DNA of 64,000 nt, taken from positions 1-64,000 of the forward strand of contig QOUV01000003.1 of NCBI GenBank assembly GCA_003862155.1. The letters run 5' to 3'. This DNA is from Lachnospiraceae bacterium. Lineage in GTDB: Bacteria > Bacillota > Clostridia > Lachnospirales > Lachnospiraceae. The position numbers and the translations under genes are program-made. Positions 7,620 through 16,455 of the stretch are shown in pieces; the first letter of the stretch is position 1; the number at the start of each line of letters is the position of its first letter. The notes under the pieces are model-generated. The model saw only the letters and a list, made by a program, of their open reading frames with translations. It was not told the DNA's origin and made no database searches.

Positions 7620-7868
7620 ATGCAGTTTATTAATATAGGTTACGGTAACCTCGTTAATTCCGAGAAGATTCTCTGCATAGTTTCCCCTGATTCGGCGCCT
7701 GTTCACAGACTCGTCTCGAAAGCCAAAGACGAGGGCTTGCTTATCGACGCCAGCCAGGGCAGAAAGACCAAGGGAGTCATTTTTTCAACTGATGGAAGAG
7801 TGATACTCTCGGCTCTGGTTCCAGAGACGATTGCAGGAAGGCTTACTATAGAAAAGGATCAGGCTTGA
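7620..7868 (+). CDS. remA: RemA family regulator (DUF370)
   Basis: An 82-residue protein with the hallmarks of the RemA/DUF370 family: FINIGYGNLVNSEKILCIV at the N-terminus and the DASQGRKTKGVIFSTDGRVI segment. In Bacillus subtilis RemA is a DNA-binding activator of matrix and osmoprotection genes. In Clostridia it commonly heads the gmk-rpoZ operon, as here. Start is fixed by AGGAGGC at about 7609. Its targets in this organism cannot be inferred. Confidence 0.93.
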   Translation: MQFINIGYGNLVNSEKILCIVSPDSAPVHRLVSKAKDEGLLIDASQGRKTKGVIFSTDGRVILSALVPETIAGRLTIEKDQA

Positions 7869-7869
7869 T

Positions 7870-8514
7870 ATGGCAGACAAGAAGGGACTTCTAGTTGTGC
7901 TCTCGGGTTTCTCCGGAGCAGGCAAGGGAACTATCATGAAGCATCTCCTGAACAAGTATCCGGGGATGTACAACCTGTCGATCTCAGCTACTACGCGCTC
8001 CAAGCGGGTAGGTGAGGAAGATGGCAGGGAGTATTTTTTCAAGACTCGTGAAGAGTTCGACAGGATGGTTGCTAACGGTGAGTTTTTGGAGCATGCCACT
8101 TTTAACGGGAACTCATACGGGACGCCGAAAGCCTATGTACAGAAGCTTTTAGACGAGGGGAAGGACGTTATCCTTGAGATCGAGGTTAACGGTGCTCTTC
8201 AGGTCAGGAAGATTTTCCCTGAGGCACTTCTTCTTTTCGTGACGCCTCCTTCAGCCGTGGAGCTTAAAAACAGACTCGTCGGCAGGGGCACGGAGTCGGC
8301 TGAGGTCGTAGTGCAGCGCCTTGCGATCTCATCGAAAGAGTCGCTTCTGATGCCACAGTATGATTACCTGGTTATTAATGATAAAATAGAAGACAGCGTC
8401 GAGAGAGTCCACTCGATCATTCAGAGTGCGCATTACTCTACGAAGAGAAACACTGAACAGATTGCAGAGTTACAGGAAGAGCTCAAGGCATTTTCGAAAG
8501 GAGAAATTAAATGA
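7870..8514 (+). CDS. gmk: Guanylate kinase
   Basis: A 214-residue enzyme that phosphorylates GMP to GDP with ATP. The P-loop is FSGAGKGT. The GMP-binding segment runs through SATTRSKRVGEEDGREYFF, and the lid region carries RLAISSKE. It starts one base after the remA stop and overlaps rpoZ by 4 bp (ATGA), so the three are translationally coupled. Confidence 0.96.
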   Translation: MADKKGLLVVLSGFSGAGKGTIMKHLLNKYPGMYNLSISATTRSKRVGEEDGREYFFKTREEFDRMVANGEFLEHATFNGNSYGTPKAYVQKLLDEGKDVILEIEVNGALQVRKIFPEALLLFVTPPSAVELKNRLVGRGTESAEVVVQRLAISSKESLLMPQYDYLVINDKIEDSVERVHSIIQSAHYSTKRNTEQIAELQEELKAFSKGEIK

Positions 8515-8990
8515 TACATCCGTCCTATGTAGAACTTATGAAGGTAGTGAACAAGGGAACTGACGTAGGCGAGGAGCCAGTCGTAAACAGCCGTTATACC
8601 ATTGTCTGCGCTACCGCTAAGCGTGCCAGACAGATAATCGACGGCAAAGAACCGATGGTCGACTACCACGAAAAGGACAAGCCGCTTTCTATAGCCGTCA
8701 GGGAATTAAACAGCGGAGATCTTCGCATCCTGACAGAGGAAGAAGCTGCTGAAGCTGCTGAGAAGGAGCAGCAGGTCAAGGCTATCATAAGAAAGCGCCG
8801 TGAGGAGGCCGAAGCCATTGCCAGACAGCAGGAGGAAGAGGAGATGGCCAAAGCTGGCGCTGATGCCGCAGAGGACAACCCGGACGACGTGACTGATGAT
8901 ACAGAAGATGTAGATGCAGTCGCAGATGATCTTGATTTTGACGACACAGACGAGAACTCTTCCGACAGCACATCAGAAAGTGACTCATGA
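8511..8990 (+). CDS. rpoZ: DNA-directed RNA polymerase omega subunit with acidic tail
   Basis: The first about 75 residues match omega: MIHPSYVELMK, then YTIVCATAKRARQI and the later ELNSGDLRI. Omega stabilises the beta-prime subunit during RNA polymerase assembly. At 159 residues the protein is about twice the usual length. The extra C-terminal part is a Glu/Ala/Arg helix (EEEAAEAAEKEQQ) followed by a very acidic Asp-rich tail. It overlaps gmk and rimO by 4 bp each. Confidence 0.9.
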   Translation: MIHPSYVELMKVVNKGTDVGEEPVVNSRYTIVCATAKRARQIIDGKEPMVDYHEKDKPLSIAVRELNSGDLRILTEEEAAEAAEKEQQVKAIIRKRREEAEAIARQQEEEEMAKAGADAAEDNPDDVTDDTEDVDAVADDLDFDDTDENSSDSTSESDS

Positions 8991-10342
8991 AAAAAAAGCT
9001 GTTTTTTGTATCGCTTGGTTGTGACAAGAATTTAGTCGATGCCGAGCACATGTTGGCCCTGCTCCACGCCGATGGTTATGAGATCACCGAGGACGAGAAA
9101 GAGGCCGATGTTATAATTGTAAATACCTGCTGCTTTATAGAAGACGCAGCTCAGGAGAGCGTAAACACTATCCTCGATCTCGCGGAGCTTAAAAAGACAG
9201 GAAATCTCAAGGCTCTTATAGTTACAGGCTGCCTTGCGACAAGGTACGCTGACGATATTGGCGCAGAGATCCCCGAGGTGGACGGAGTCGTCGGAGCAAG
9301 CTCCTATGACGAAGTAAAGGACGTACTCGACCGCGTTTTAAAAGGGGAAAAGTACGTCGAAGATGTAGAGGATATCTCGAGAACACCTGTCGATAAGGGC
9401 AGGATCCTGACTACCGGCGGCCACTACGCATATTTAAAAATTGCCGAAGGCTGCGACAAGAACTGCTCCTACTGTATTATTCCGAAGCTGAGAGGGCACT
9501 ACAGATCCATTCCTATGGAAAAGCTTCTCTCAGAGGCGAAATCACTCGTAGCTCAGGGCGTAAGAGAGCTTATCCTCGTAGCTCAGGAGACCACGCTTTA
9601 TGGTACAGATATATATGGTAGGAAGACCCTTCCAAAGCTTCTTAGAAAACTCTCCGAGATCAAAGGTCTCGCATGGATAAGACTTCTCTACGCTTACCCT
9701 GAGGAGATAGACGACGAGCTTATAGATGAGATGGCTTCGAATCCGAAGGTCCTGCACTATATCGATATGCCGATACAGCATTCCAACGACTACATCTTAG
9801 GCCGGATGGGACGCCGTACTAAGAGAGCAGATATTGTAGATGTTATAAACCGCCTCCGTACGAAGATCCCGGACATCTGCCTTCGGACCACACTTATCTG
9901 CGGTTTCCCGGGCGAGACTGAGGAGATGCACCAGGATCAGATCAGCTTCATCAAAGAGATGCGTTTTGACAGGCTCGGGGCCTTCCCTTATTCGAGGGAG
10001 AAGGGCACAGTTGCCTACGATATGCCTGACCAGGTGCCTGATGTGACAAAACAGCTCTGGTACGATGAAGTCATGAGAGTGCAGCAGCACATCACATTTG
10101 AGAAGAACAAAGAGCTCGTCGGAAAAGAGTTTGACGTATTTATCGAAGGCGAACTGCCGGATGACGGTGTATATGTCGGACGTACCTACAGAGATGCGCC
10201 TGATGTGGATGGATATATTTACATGGACAGAGACTACGACCGTCTCAGCGGCGATCTCGTACGTGCAAAAGTGACAAAAGCTAAAGAGTACGATCTGATA
10301 GGAGAGATTATAGAAGATGAAGAAGATGAATCTGCCGAATAA
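8987..10342 (+). CDS. rimO: Ribosomal protein S12 methylthiotransferase RimO
   Basis: A 451-residue radical-SAM enzyme that methylthiolates an aspartate of ribosomal protein S12. The N-terminal UPF0004 domain (FVSLGCDKNLVDAEHM, NTCCFIEDA, TGCLA) supplies three cysteines for the auxiliary 4Fe-4S cluster. The radical-SAM motif is CDKNCSYCIIP and a TRAM-like domain ends the protein. The SLGCDKN form at the N-terminus favours RimO over MiaB. It overlaps rpoZ by 4 bp and pgsA by 26 bp. Confidence 0.95.
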   Translation: MKKKLFFVSLGCDKNLVDAEHMLALLHADGYEITEDEKEADVIIVNTCCFIEDAAQESVNTILDLAELKKTGNLKALIVTGCLATRYADDIGAEIPEVDGVVGASSYDEVKDVLDRVLKGEKYVEDVEDISRTPVDKGRILTTGGHYAYLKIAEGCDKNCSYCIIPKLRGHYRSIPMEKLLSEAKSLVAQGVRELILVAQETTLYGTDIYGRKTLPKLLRKLSEIKGLAWIRLLYAYPEEIDDELIDEMASNPKVLHYIDMPIQHSNDYILGRMGRRTKRADIVDVINRLRTKIPDICLRTTLICGFPGETEEMHQDQISFIKEMRFDRLGAFPYSREKGTVAYDMPDQVPDVTKQLWYDEVMRVQQHITFEKNKELVGKEFDVFIEGELPDDGVYVGRTYRDAPDVDGYIYMDRDYDRLSGDLVRAKVTKAKEYDLIGEIIEDEEDESAE

Positions 10343-10883
10343 ACTGACAACGCTCAGGATGATCCTTGTTCCGGTATTTGCTATAGTAATACTCGTCGGA
10401 GGATCGGATAATTACATGACACGTATCATAGCCGAGATCATTTTCATCGCGGCAAGCCTTACGGATATGGCCGACGGAAAGATTGCCAGAAAGTACAACC
10501 TGATCACCGATTACGGCAAGTTTATGGACCCTCTTGCAGATAAGCTTTTGGTATGCACAGCTATGATCTGCCTGATGAGTTTCGGGCAGCTTCCTGCATG
10601 GGTACTTATCATAATAATTGGAAGAGAGTTTATCATCTCAGGTTTCCGCCTCGTAGCAGCCGATAAGGGCAGGGTAATAGCTGCCAACTACTGGGGCAAA
10701 TTCAAGACTGTTTTCCAGATGTCTATGGTAATAGTCATGATCTTAAAGGTCAGAGTTGAGCCATTTGCACTGCTGTTCAAGGTGCTTGAGACTCTGCTTA
10801 TGTATATAGCAGTGACACTTACCATAGTATCCCTTATCACTTATATTGTTCAGAACCGTGACATATTAAAGGAGCAGGAATAA
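10317..10883 (+). CDS. pgsA: CDP-diacylglycerol-glycerol-3-phosphate 3-phosphatidyltransferase
   Basis: A 188-residue integral membrane enzyme making phosphatidylglycerol phosphate, the first step to phosphatidylglycerol and cardiolipin. The CDP-alcohol phosphotransferase motif is complete across residues about 46-70: ADGKIARKYNL, then YGKFMDPLADK with its aspartates. Three or four further hydrophobic helices follow. The start lies 26 bp inside rimO with GGAGAG upstream; ATG 10326 is a possible alternative. Confidence 0.94.
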   Translation: MKKMNLPNKLTTLRMILVPVFAIVILVGGSDNYMTRIIAEIIFIAASLTDMADGKIARKYNLITDYGKFMDPLADKLLVCTAMICLMSFGQLPAWVLIIIIGREFIISGFRLVAADKGRVIAANYWGKFKTVFQMSMVIVMILKVRVEPFALLFKVLETLLMYIAVTLTIVSLITYIVQNRDILKEQE

Positions 10884-11368
10884 TGCAGCAGGCCGATGTA
10901 CTGGCATCACTTCTTATAAAAGGGCATATTACCGTTACGACGGCAGAGTCTGCCACAGCTGGCATGATTGCTTCACTTCTGGCAGATACTCCGGGTATGA
11001 GCGAGTGTATGGGCGAGGCCTATGTGACTTACTCAGAGGATGCCAAAAAAAAGCTCTTAGGCGTAAAGCAGGAGACTCTCGACAAGTACACGGTCTACAG
11101 TCACGAAGTAGCTGCCGAGATGGCCGAGGGGGCGAGAAAAGCCTCTGGAGCAGATCTTGCACTTTCAGTCACCGGAGTCGCCGGCCCTGGCGGCGGCACA
11201 TCTGAGTGCCCGGTCGGGACCTGTTACGTAGGAGCCTCCTACAAAGGTAATGTTATCACGAGGAAGTATGTCTTCTCCGGCGACAGGCGCTCTGTAAGGA
11301 GAAAAGCAGCCCGAATGGCCATTACATTGGGTATAGCGATCATTTTAGACGAGAAGGAGAAAATTTGA
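10883..11368 (+). CDS. CinA C-terminal-domain nicotinamide-nucleotide amidohydrolase
   Basis: A 161-residue stand-alone CinA C-terminal domain (PncC-like), which hydrolyses NMN to nicotinate mononucleotide in characterised relatives. Visible motifs are TTAESATAGMIASLLAD, YVTYSEDAKKKLLGV and the glycine-rich SVTGVAGPGGGT. The N-terminal molybdopterin-binding-like domain of full CinA is absent. It overlaps pgsA by one base and rsmD by 4 bp. Confidence 0.9.
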   Translation: MQQADVLASLLIKGHITVTTAESATAGMIASLLADTPGMSECMGEAYVTYSEDAKKKLLGVKQETLDKYTVYSHEVAAEMAEGARKASGADLALSVTGVAGPGGGTSECPVGTCYVGASYKGNVITRKYVFSGDRRSVRRKAARMAITLGIAIILDEKEKI

Positions 11369-11916
11369 GAGTTATAGCAGGAACAGCGAGAAGCGTACCT
11401 CTTCAGACGCCTGAAGGCGACGAGACGCGCCCGACGACTGACAGGATCAAAGAGACTCTTTTTAATATTTTACAGATGGAGATACCAGGCTGCAGATTCC
11501 TGGATCTGTACGCCGGGAGCGGACAGATGGCGATCGAGGCATTGAGCCGCGGCGCTCACCACGCAGTGCTTATCGACAGTGGCAAAGAGCCGGCCGAGGT
11601 CATAAAAGCGAACCTCAATAAGACTAAGCTTTCCGACAAGGCGACTCTTATACAGAGACAGATTCCGTCAGCGCTGTATCAGGCGAAGAGTGAGGGGCCT
11701 TATGATATTATTTTCATGGACCCGCCTTACTCACTGCACGACGAGGGCACTGTCCTTAGTGAAATAGACAAATGCGGCCTTCTGAAGAAAGACGGCACGA
11801 TAATTATCGAAACTTCAAAAGACAGAGATCTGTCTTTTATTGATGAAAGCATTTACGAGGTAACCAGAATAAAGACGTACAAGACGAATCAGCACGTCTT
11901 TATAAAAAACAAATGA
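11365..11916 (+). CDS. rsmD: 16S rRNA (guanine966-N2)-methyltransferase RsmD
   Basis: A 183-residue SAM methyltransferase acting on 16S rRNA in the 30S subunit. Motif I is [19 protein letters not shown] and the catalytic motif is FMDPPYSL. The start is TTG at 11365 in a TTGA overlap with the cinA-like gene, preceded by AAGGAGA. Followed by coaD with a 4-bp overlap, a pairing conserved in Firmicutes. Confidence 0.94.
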   Translation: MRVIAGTARSVPLQTPEGDETRPTTDRIKETLFNILQMEIPGCRFLDLYAGSGQMAIEALSRGAHHAVLIDSGKEPAEVIKANLNKTKLSDKATLIQRQIPSALYQAKSEGPYDIIFMDPPYSLHDEGTVLSEIDKCGLLKKDGTIIIETSKDRDLSFIDESIYEVTRIKTYKTNQHVFIKNK

Positions 11917-12410
11917 GAACAGCGATATATCCCGGAAGTTTTGACCCTGTCACTTTTGGACATTTAGACATAATCGAGCGCTCATCACGGATGTTCGACA
12001 GGCTTATAGTCGGAGTCCTCAACAACAGCGCGAAGAAATCTCTTTTTACAGCTGAAGAGAGAGTCGATATGATAAAATCTCTTACCAGGGATTTTCCGAA
12101 TGTCGAGGTCGATTCATTTGACGGACTAACTATTGATTTTGCAATGCAGAAGGGCGCTGTCGCAATGATCAGAGGCTTAAGAGCCGTAACTGACTTTGAG
12201 TACGAGCTTCAGATAGCTCAGACTAACAGAGTCGAAAGCCCTGAGATTGATACGATATTTCTCACAACTTCATTGAAATATTCCTATCTTTCGTCTACAA
12301 TAGTAAAAGAGTTCGCCTCGTACGGCGGAGACATCAGTCGGTTTGTTCCAGAGGAGATCATTCCGCTTATTATGGAGAAAGTTCGACAGGGAGGCTTAAA
12401 TGGCAAATAG
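11913..12410 (+). CDS. coaD: Phosphopantetheine adenylyltransferase
   Basis: A 165-residue nucleotidyltransferase for the penultimate step of coenzyme A synthesis. The nucleotide-binding signature [20 protein letters not shown] contains the T/H-x-G-H-type motif, and the C-terminal SSTIVKEFA segment is canonical. Overlaps rsmD by 4 bp and the next gene by 11 bp. Confidence 0.96.
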   Translation: MRTAIYPGSFDPVTFGHLDIIERSSRMFDRLIVGVLNNSAKKSLFTAEERVDMIKSLTRDFPNVEVDSFDGLTIDFAMQKGAVAMIRGLRAVTDFEYELQIAQTNRVESPEIDTIFLTTSLKYSYLSSTIVKEFASYGGDISRFVPEEIIPLIMEKVRQGGLNGK

Positions 12411-13077
12411 TGAAATAGAAGATATTATTGATAATATTGAGAACTACATCGACAACTGCAAGACTTCGATGTTCTCGAGCACCAAGATTTCAGTCGACAA
12501 GGAAGAGATGGAGTCCCTCCTTGAAGAGCTCCGTTCCCGCACTCCTGAGGAGATAAACCGTTACAGGAGACTCCTCAAGAACGAGAAAGCCATTCTCGAG
12601 AACGCACACAAGCAGGCCGATGCGATCGTAGCTGAAGCCAAAGCGAAGTCGAATGAGCTTATGAGCGAAAACCAGATCATGCAGCAGGCCTACGCCAAGG
12701 CCAATGAAGTCGTAAATATCGCCCAGAAGAACGCGAACGACATCATGACCAAAGCCACAGAGCAGGCTAACAACATTCAGATGTCAGCCATCAAATACAC
12801 TGATTCGCTTTTAAGCAGTGTACAGAGTGTCCTGACTGCTTCGATCACGACTACAGATACCAGGATGAAGAATTTCCTCGGTACGATGCAGAAATATCTC
12901 GACACTGTAAATGACAACCGCGCAGAACTTTCCAAAGTATTAAACCCGGCTCCTGCGGCAAATGCTGCCCCAGAGGAAGCTGCCGCTCAGCCGAAAGAAG
13001 TTGCTGCTGATGATAAAGCAGGCCAGAGCTCTCAGGCATCTGGCGCTGCACCGGAAGCATCTGCCGACAAAAATTAA
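12400..13077 (+). CDS. DivIVA-like / V-ATPase-H-like coiled-coil protein
   Basis: A 225-residue protein, mostly helical. An N-terminal about 55 residues ([36 protein letters not shown]) leads into a long coiled coil (about 60-150) rich in Ala/Glu/Lys ([18 protein letters not shown]). The C-terminus is Ala/Pro/Glu low complexity. Related proteins after coaD in Clostridia are labelled ATPase or DivIVA-like without demonstrated function. A scaffold role at the envelope or division site is possible. Its start lies in coaD with a GGGAGG site. Confidence 0.8.
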   Translation: MANSEIEDIIDNIENYIDNCKTSMFSSTKISVDKEEMESLLEELRSRTPEEINRYRRLLKNEKAILENAHKQADAIVAEAKAKSNELMSENQIMQQAYAKANEVVNIAQKNANDIMTKATEQANNIQMSAIKYTDSLLSSVQSVLTASITTTDTRMKNFLGTMQKYLDTVNDNRAELSKVLNPAPAANAAPEEAAAQPKEVAADDKAGQSSQASGAAPEASADKN

Positions 13078-13088
13078 GGCAATTATTT

Positions 13089-13117
13089 GCCGCCCATTTT
13101 TGGGTGGCTTATTTTTT
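13089..13117 (+). terminator. Terminator of the remA-coaD operon
   Basis: Stem GCCGCCCA/TGGGTGGC (one G-U pair) with a TTTT loop is followed by TTATTTTTTTA. The T-tract runs almost to the next start codon at 13130, so that gene may depend on read-through. Confidence 0.8.
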
Positions 13118-13129
13118 TATTTTTAAAAT

Positions 13130-13789
13130 ATGAAGAAAAATATACTTGAAGGCATTAACGCCTTTCTCTTCGATCTGGACGGGAGTCTTGTCGACTCGAT
13201 GTGGATGTGGCCGGCGATCGACAGGGAATTCCTCCTCTCAAGGGGAAAAGAGGTCCCGAAAGACTTAAACGACGACATAGACGGGCTCTCGATGTCTGAC
13301 GATGCCAAATACTTTAAGAAGAGATTCGGTCTCGCCGACAAAGAGGAGGACCTTATCGATATCTGGAACCATATGGCGCTTGACCACTATCGAAACGACT
13401 GCCCGTTAAAGCCCGGCGCCGGGGAGTTTATAGAATACCTGAAGTCAGAGCATATAAAGATAGGCCTGGTTTCCAGTAACTCCCGTGTTCTTGTAACAGC
13501 TGCCACAAAGGCAAACGGAGTTTACGACGATTTCGATACCTTCGTTACATCTGAGGATGTGCTCCACGGAAAGCCAGACCCACAGTGCTATATCCTGGCG
13601 GCTAAGAGACTTGATGTAGAGCCCTCGTCCTGTCTTGTGGCTGAAGACCTTACAGTAGGTATAAGAGCCGGAAAAGAAGCCGGGATGAGAGTCATTGCCG
13701 TAGAAGATGAATACTCCGCCTGGCAGGACGCGGATAAAAAGCAGCAGGCCGATCTTATGATAAGCGACTACAGGGAGCTTATACCATGA
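13130..13789 (+). CDS. HAD-superfamily hydrolase (beta-phosphoglucomutase-like)
   Basis: A 219-residue HAD phosphatase. Motif I is FLFDLDGSLVDSM with both aspartates, motif II SSN at about residue 118, and motif III with Lys (GKPDPQCYILAAKRL) and VAEDLTVGIRAGKEAG. A helical cap lies between motifs I and II. The substrate cannot be predicted. The start follows an A/T-rich terminator tail with no visible ribosome site, so initiation may be weak. It overlaps the downstream synthase gene by 4 bp. Confidence 0.87.
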   Translation: MKKNILEGINAFLFDLDGSLVDSMWMWPAIDREFLLSRGKEVPKDLNDDIDGLSMSDDAKYFKKRFGLADKEEDLIDIWNHMALDHYRNDCPLKPGAGEFIEYLKSEHIKIGLVSSNSRVLVTAATKANGVYDDFDTFVTSEDVLHGKPDPQCYILAAKRLDVEPSSCLVAEDLTVGIRAGKEAGMRVIAVEDEYSAWQDADKKQQADLMISDYRELIP

Positions 13790-14688
13790 AAGAACTCATT
13801 ATTTCCGAGGCAAATGAAAAGGAGAGACTGAACAAATACCTGTCGCATCTCCTTTCGAATGCTTCGATGGGCTTTATCTACAAGATGCTCCGCAAGAAAA
13901 ATATCACCCTAAATGGCAAAAAAGCCTCGGGAAACGAGCTGTTAAAATCCGGAGACATCATTAAGATATTTTTTTCAGATGAGACATATGACAAATTTAC
14001 GGCGAATGACAGGGGAATAGTGCCGGCGCAAAATCCCCTAGAGCCTCTCACCGTGCTATATGAAGACAGCGACATAATTGCTGTCCACAAACCCGCAGGG
14101 CTTCTGTCCCAGTCTGATAAAAGGGGCGGAGACTGCGTCAATTCAAGGATTCTTTTTCTTCTTTCTTCGAGAGGTGAGATGGAAACCGGCTTTACTCCAT
14201 CTATAGTAAATCGTCTCGACAGAAATACCAGCGGTATAGTTCTAGCCGGAAAGACCTACCGGGGCAGCAGAATGCTTTCTGATCTGATACAGTCGAGAGA
14301 TGTCATAAAAACTTACTACTGTATAGCCGACGGGCATTTTAAGAGAGAAGGCATATACAGGGTCTGGCACACTGAAAATAAAGACAATACCGTAAATGTA
14401 AGCGATAAAGAGACAGAGGGCGCCAAAGAGATCGTGACCGAATTTTTCCCGGAGAGATATTCGAGATCACACACTCTAATCCGGATAATTCTTCACACCG
14501 GTCGGAAGCACCAGATCAGGGCCTCTCTTTCGCATCTCGGATATCCCGTGACAGGGGACTCGAAGTACGGTAAGGGACACGAAAAACACATGTATCTGCA
14601 CGCTTTTTCTGTCCGGATTCCCGGGATCGGGACCATAGAAGATCCGCTTCCGGATTACTTCAGGAGGTTTATGGATGCCGACATTTAA
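13786..14688 (+). CDS. RluA-family pseudouridine synthase
   Basis: A 300-residue enzyme with an N-terminal S4-like RNA-binding domain (EKERLNKYLSHLL; NGKKASGNELLKSGDII). The catalytic domain carries the motif-II aspartate in IVNRLDRNTSGIVLAGKT and the C-terminal HTGRKHQIRASLSHLGYP. It isomerises uridine in structural RNA. A second RluA member is encoded at 34741-35664; that one is the likelier RluD. The exact target is undetermined. Confidence 0.9.
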   Translation: MKELIISEANEKERLNKYLSHLLSNASMGFIYKMLRKKNITLNGKKASGNELLKSGDIIKIFFSDETYDKFTANDRGIVPAQNPLEPLTVLYEDSDIIAVHKPAGLLSQSDKRGGDCVNSRILFLLSSRGEMETGFTPSIVNRLDRNTSGIVLAGKTYRGSRMLSDLIQSRDVIKTYYCIADGHFKREGIYRVWHTENKDNTVNVSDKETEGAKEIVTEFFPERYSRSHTLIRIILHTGRKHQIRASLSHLGYPVTGDSKYGKGHEKHMYLHAFSVRIPGIGTIEDPLPDYFRRFMDADI

Positions 14689-15211
14689 TTCGAGGGGCCT
14701 TAGAGGTTCTTCTCTCGAGGACTGTATAAACCACACGAACGATGTCCTCCGGGAGGACGGCCTGGCTCTTATCCAGAAGATTCCGACGCCAATTACGCCG
14801 ATCGATATAGATAAGGAGACCCGCCACATTACGCTTGCATACTTTGATAAGAAGAGTACAGTCGACTATATCGGAGCAGTGCAGGGGATCCCGGTCTGCT
14901 TTGATGCAAAGGAGTGCAGAGAGGACACTTTCCCTATGCACAACATCCATGAGCACCAGATGACTTTCATGGAAGACTTTGAAAAGCAGGATGGAATATC
15001 CTTTTTCCTGATATATTTCAGAGAACACGATACATACTATTATCTGCGTTTCGAGGAAGCGCTTAAGTTCTGGAACCGAAGCAGAAGCGGCGGGAGAAAG
15101 AGCCTTGTGATCGAAGAACTCGACAGTGACTTTTTTTTCAGATCAAAAAACGGCTGTTTCCTGCCTTACCTCGAAATGATAAACAGAGACCTTGACAGAA
15201 GGCAGGGTTAA
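14675..15211 (+). CDS. recU: Holliday junction resolvase RecU
   Basis: A 178-residue protein matching the RecU family: N-terminal NSRGLRGSSLEDCINHTN, ALIQKIPTPI, and the nuclease core KKSTVDYIGAVQG followed by CFDAKECRED with the Asp and E-x-K-type catalytic residues. MHNIHEHQMTFMEDF is the conserved helix after the core. RecU cuts four-way junctions in recombination and segregation. It overlaps the upstream synthase gene by 14 bp. The his promoter is embedded in its last codons. Confidence 0.9.
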   Translation: MPTFNSRGLRGSSLEDCINHTNDVLREDGLALIQKIPTPITPIDIDKETRHITLAYFDKKSTVDYIGAVQGIPVCFDAKECREDTFPMHNIHEHQMTFMEDFEKQDGISFFLIYFREHDTYYYLRFEEALKFWNRSRSGGRKSLVIEELDSDFFFRSKNGCFLPYLEMINRDLDRRQG

Positions 15212-15220
15212 GTTTATAAT
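15192..15220 (+). promoter_or_regulatory. Consensus promoter for the histidine operon
   Basis: TTGACA (15192-15197) and TATAAT (15215-15220) with a 17-bp spacer match the sigma-A consensus perfectly. The -35 lies within the last codons of recU and the -10 just after its stop. An untranslated leader of about 45 bases follows; no T-box or attenuator hairpin was recognised in it. Confidence 0.88.
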
Positions 15221-15270
15221 CGTTTCAGTTTGGTAATACATTACTTAGTTAAAGTGTCAAAGGAGAAAAG

Positions 15271-16455
15271 ATGAACAGTCTCTTACACACGCCAGAAGGC
15301 GTCAGAGATATTTTGGGAGATGAGTGCAGGCGCAGAAATTATGTGATGAATGCGCTGATGTCTCTTTTGAATTCGTACGGCTATGATCAGATTGAGACGC
15401 CGTGCTTTGAATTCCTGGATACTTACAGCGAATCCTTAGGTTCGACACCGGAGAGGGATCTCTTCAGATTTTTTGACAGAGATGGAAATACGCTTGCGCT
15501 CCGTCCTGATTTCACGCCGTCGGTGGCAAGGGTATCTTCCCGCTATTTTTCAGATACGAAGGAGACGCTCAGAGTCTGCTACGAGGGAAAGGTCTTTTTA
15601 AACCACCACTCACTGCGCGGAGAGCTCAGCGAGCAGACTCAGGTCGGCGCGGAGCTTATCGGAGATTCTTCGATAAATTCCGACGCGGAGATCATTTCGC
15701 TTATAGTGCACGGTTTTCTCTCATGCGGTCTTAAAAATTTCCAGATAAGCATAGGACACGCGGATATTTTTAACGGGCTGATAGAGGCCGCCGGATTTTC
15801 AGCCGAAGAAGAGGCTGATGTACACGACTTCGTCTCTAACAAGAACTTCTATGGGCTCGACGAATACTTATCCGGGAAAAATATCTCAAAAGACCTCGTA
15901 AGCCTCTTCGGTCTGCTGTCGAAAATCTTCATGACGCCGGACGAGTGGAAGGATTCACTTGAAAAAGCCAGAAATTACCCGAAGATCTACGGCGCACTTT
16001 CTCATCTCTATGAGATGAATGAGCTTTTAAGCGCTTACGGAGTTGAAGACTATGTAAGCTTCGACCTCGGTCTCGTAAGGAGTCTTAAGTACTACACCGG
16101 AATTATTTTTTCAGGATATACATTCGGAAGCGGAAAGCCTATAGTCACAGGAGGCCGCTATGACAACCTCCTCGGGCATTTCGGAGCAGACAGGCCTGCC
16201 ATCGGTTTTGCATTTCTTATAAATGAACTGATGCTTTCTATTGAAAGACAGCATATCGACCTTCCTGTAGAGAGTGCGAAGATCCTGCTGCTTTATCCGA
16301 AAGACAGCGTAAAGGCTGCGATAAAGAAGGCCGAGGCTTTGAGGAAAGCCGGCAACAGAGTCCTTCTTCACTCTTACAACGACAGGGATCACCACGACAG
16401 ACTTTGCATTAAGTATGCTTCTTATACTATAATGGAGACAGGAGACGACAAATGA
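15271..16455 (+). CDS. hisZ: ATP phosphoribosyltransferase regulatory subunit HisZ
   Basis: A 394-residue HisRS-like paralogue. It pairs with short HisG to form the active ATP phosphoribosyltransferase and provides histidine feedback control. Class-II synthetase motif 2-like sequence LRPDFTPSVARV and the C-terminal GGRYDNLLGHFG are visible. Immediate overlap with a short hisG (4 bp) supports HisZ rather than HisS. Confidence 0.93.
   Translation: MNSLLHTPEGVRDILGDECRRRNYVMNALMSLLNSYGYDQIETPCFEFLDTYSESLGSTPERDLFRFFDRDGNTLALRPDFTPSVARVSSRYFSDTKETLRVCYEGKVFLNHHSLRGELSEQTQVGAELIGDSSINSDAEIISLIVHGFLSCGLKNFQISIGHADIFNGLIEAAGFSAEEEADVHDFVSNKNFYGLDEYLSGKNISKDLVSLFGLLSKIFMTPDEWKDSLEKARNYPKIYGALSHLYEMNELLSAYGVEDYVSFDLGLVRSLKYYTGIIFSGYTFGSGKPIVTGGRYDNLLGHFGADRPAIGFAFLINELMLSIERQHIDLPVESAKILLLYPKDSVKAAIKKAEALRKAGNRVLLHSYNDRDHHDRLCIKYASYTIMETGDDK

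Noticed and set aside
15221-15270. T-box or histidine attenuator before hisZ
   Set aside because: The leader is too short and has no specifier stem, T-box sequence or terminator.
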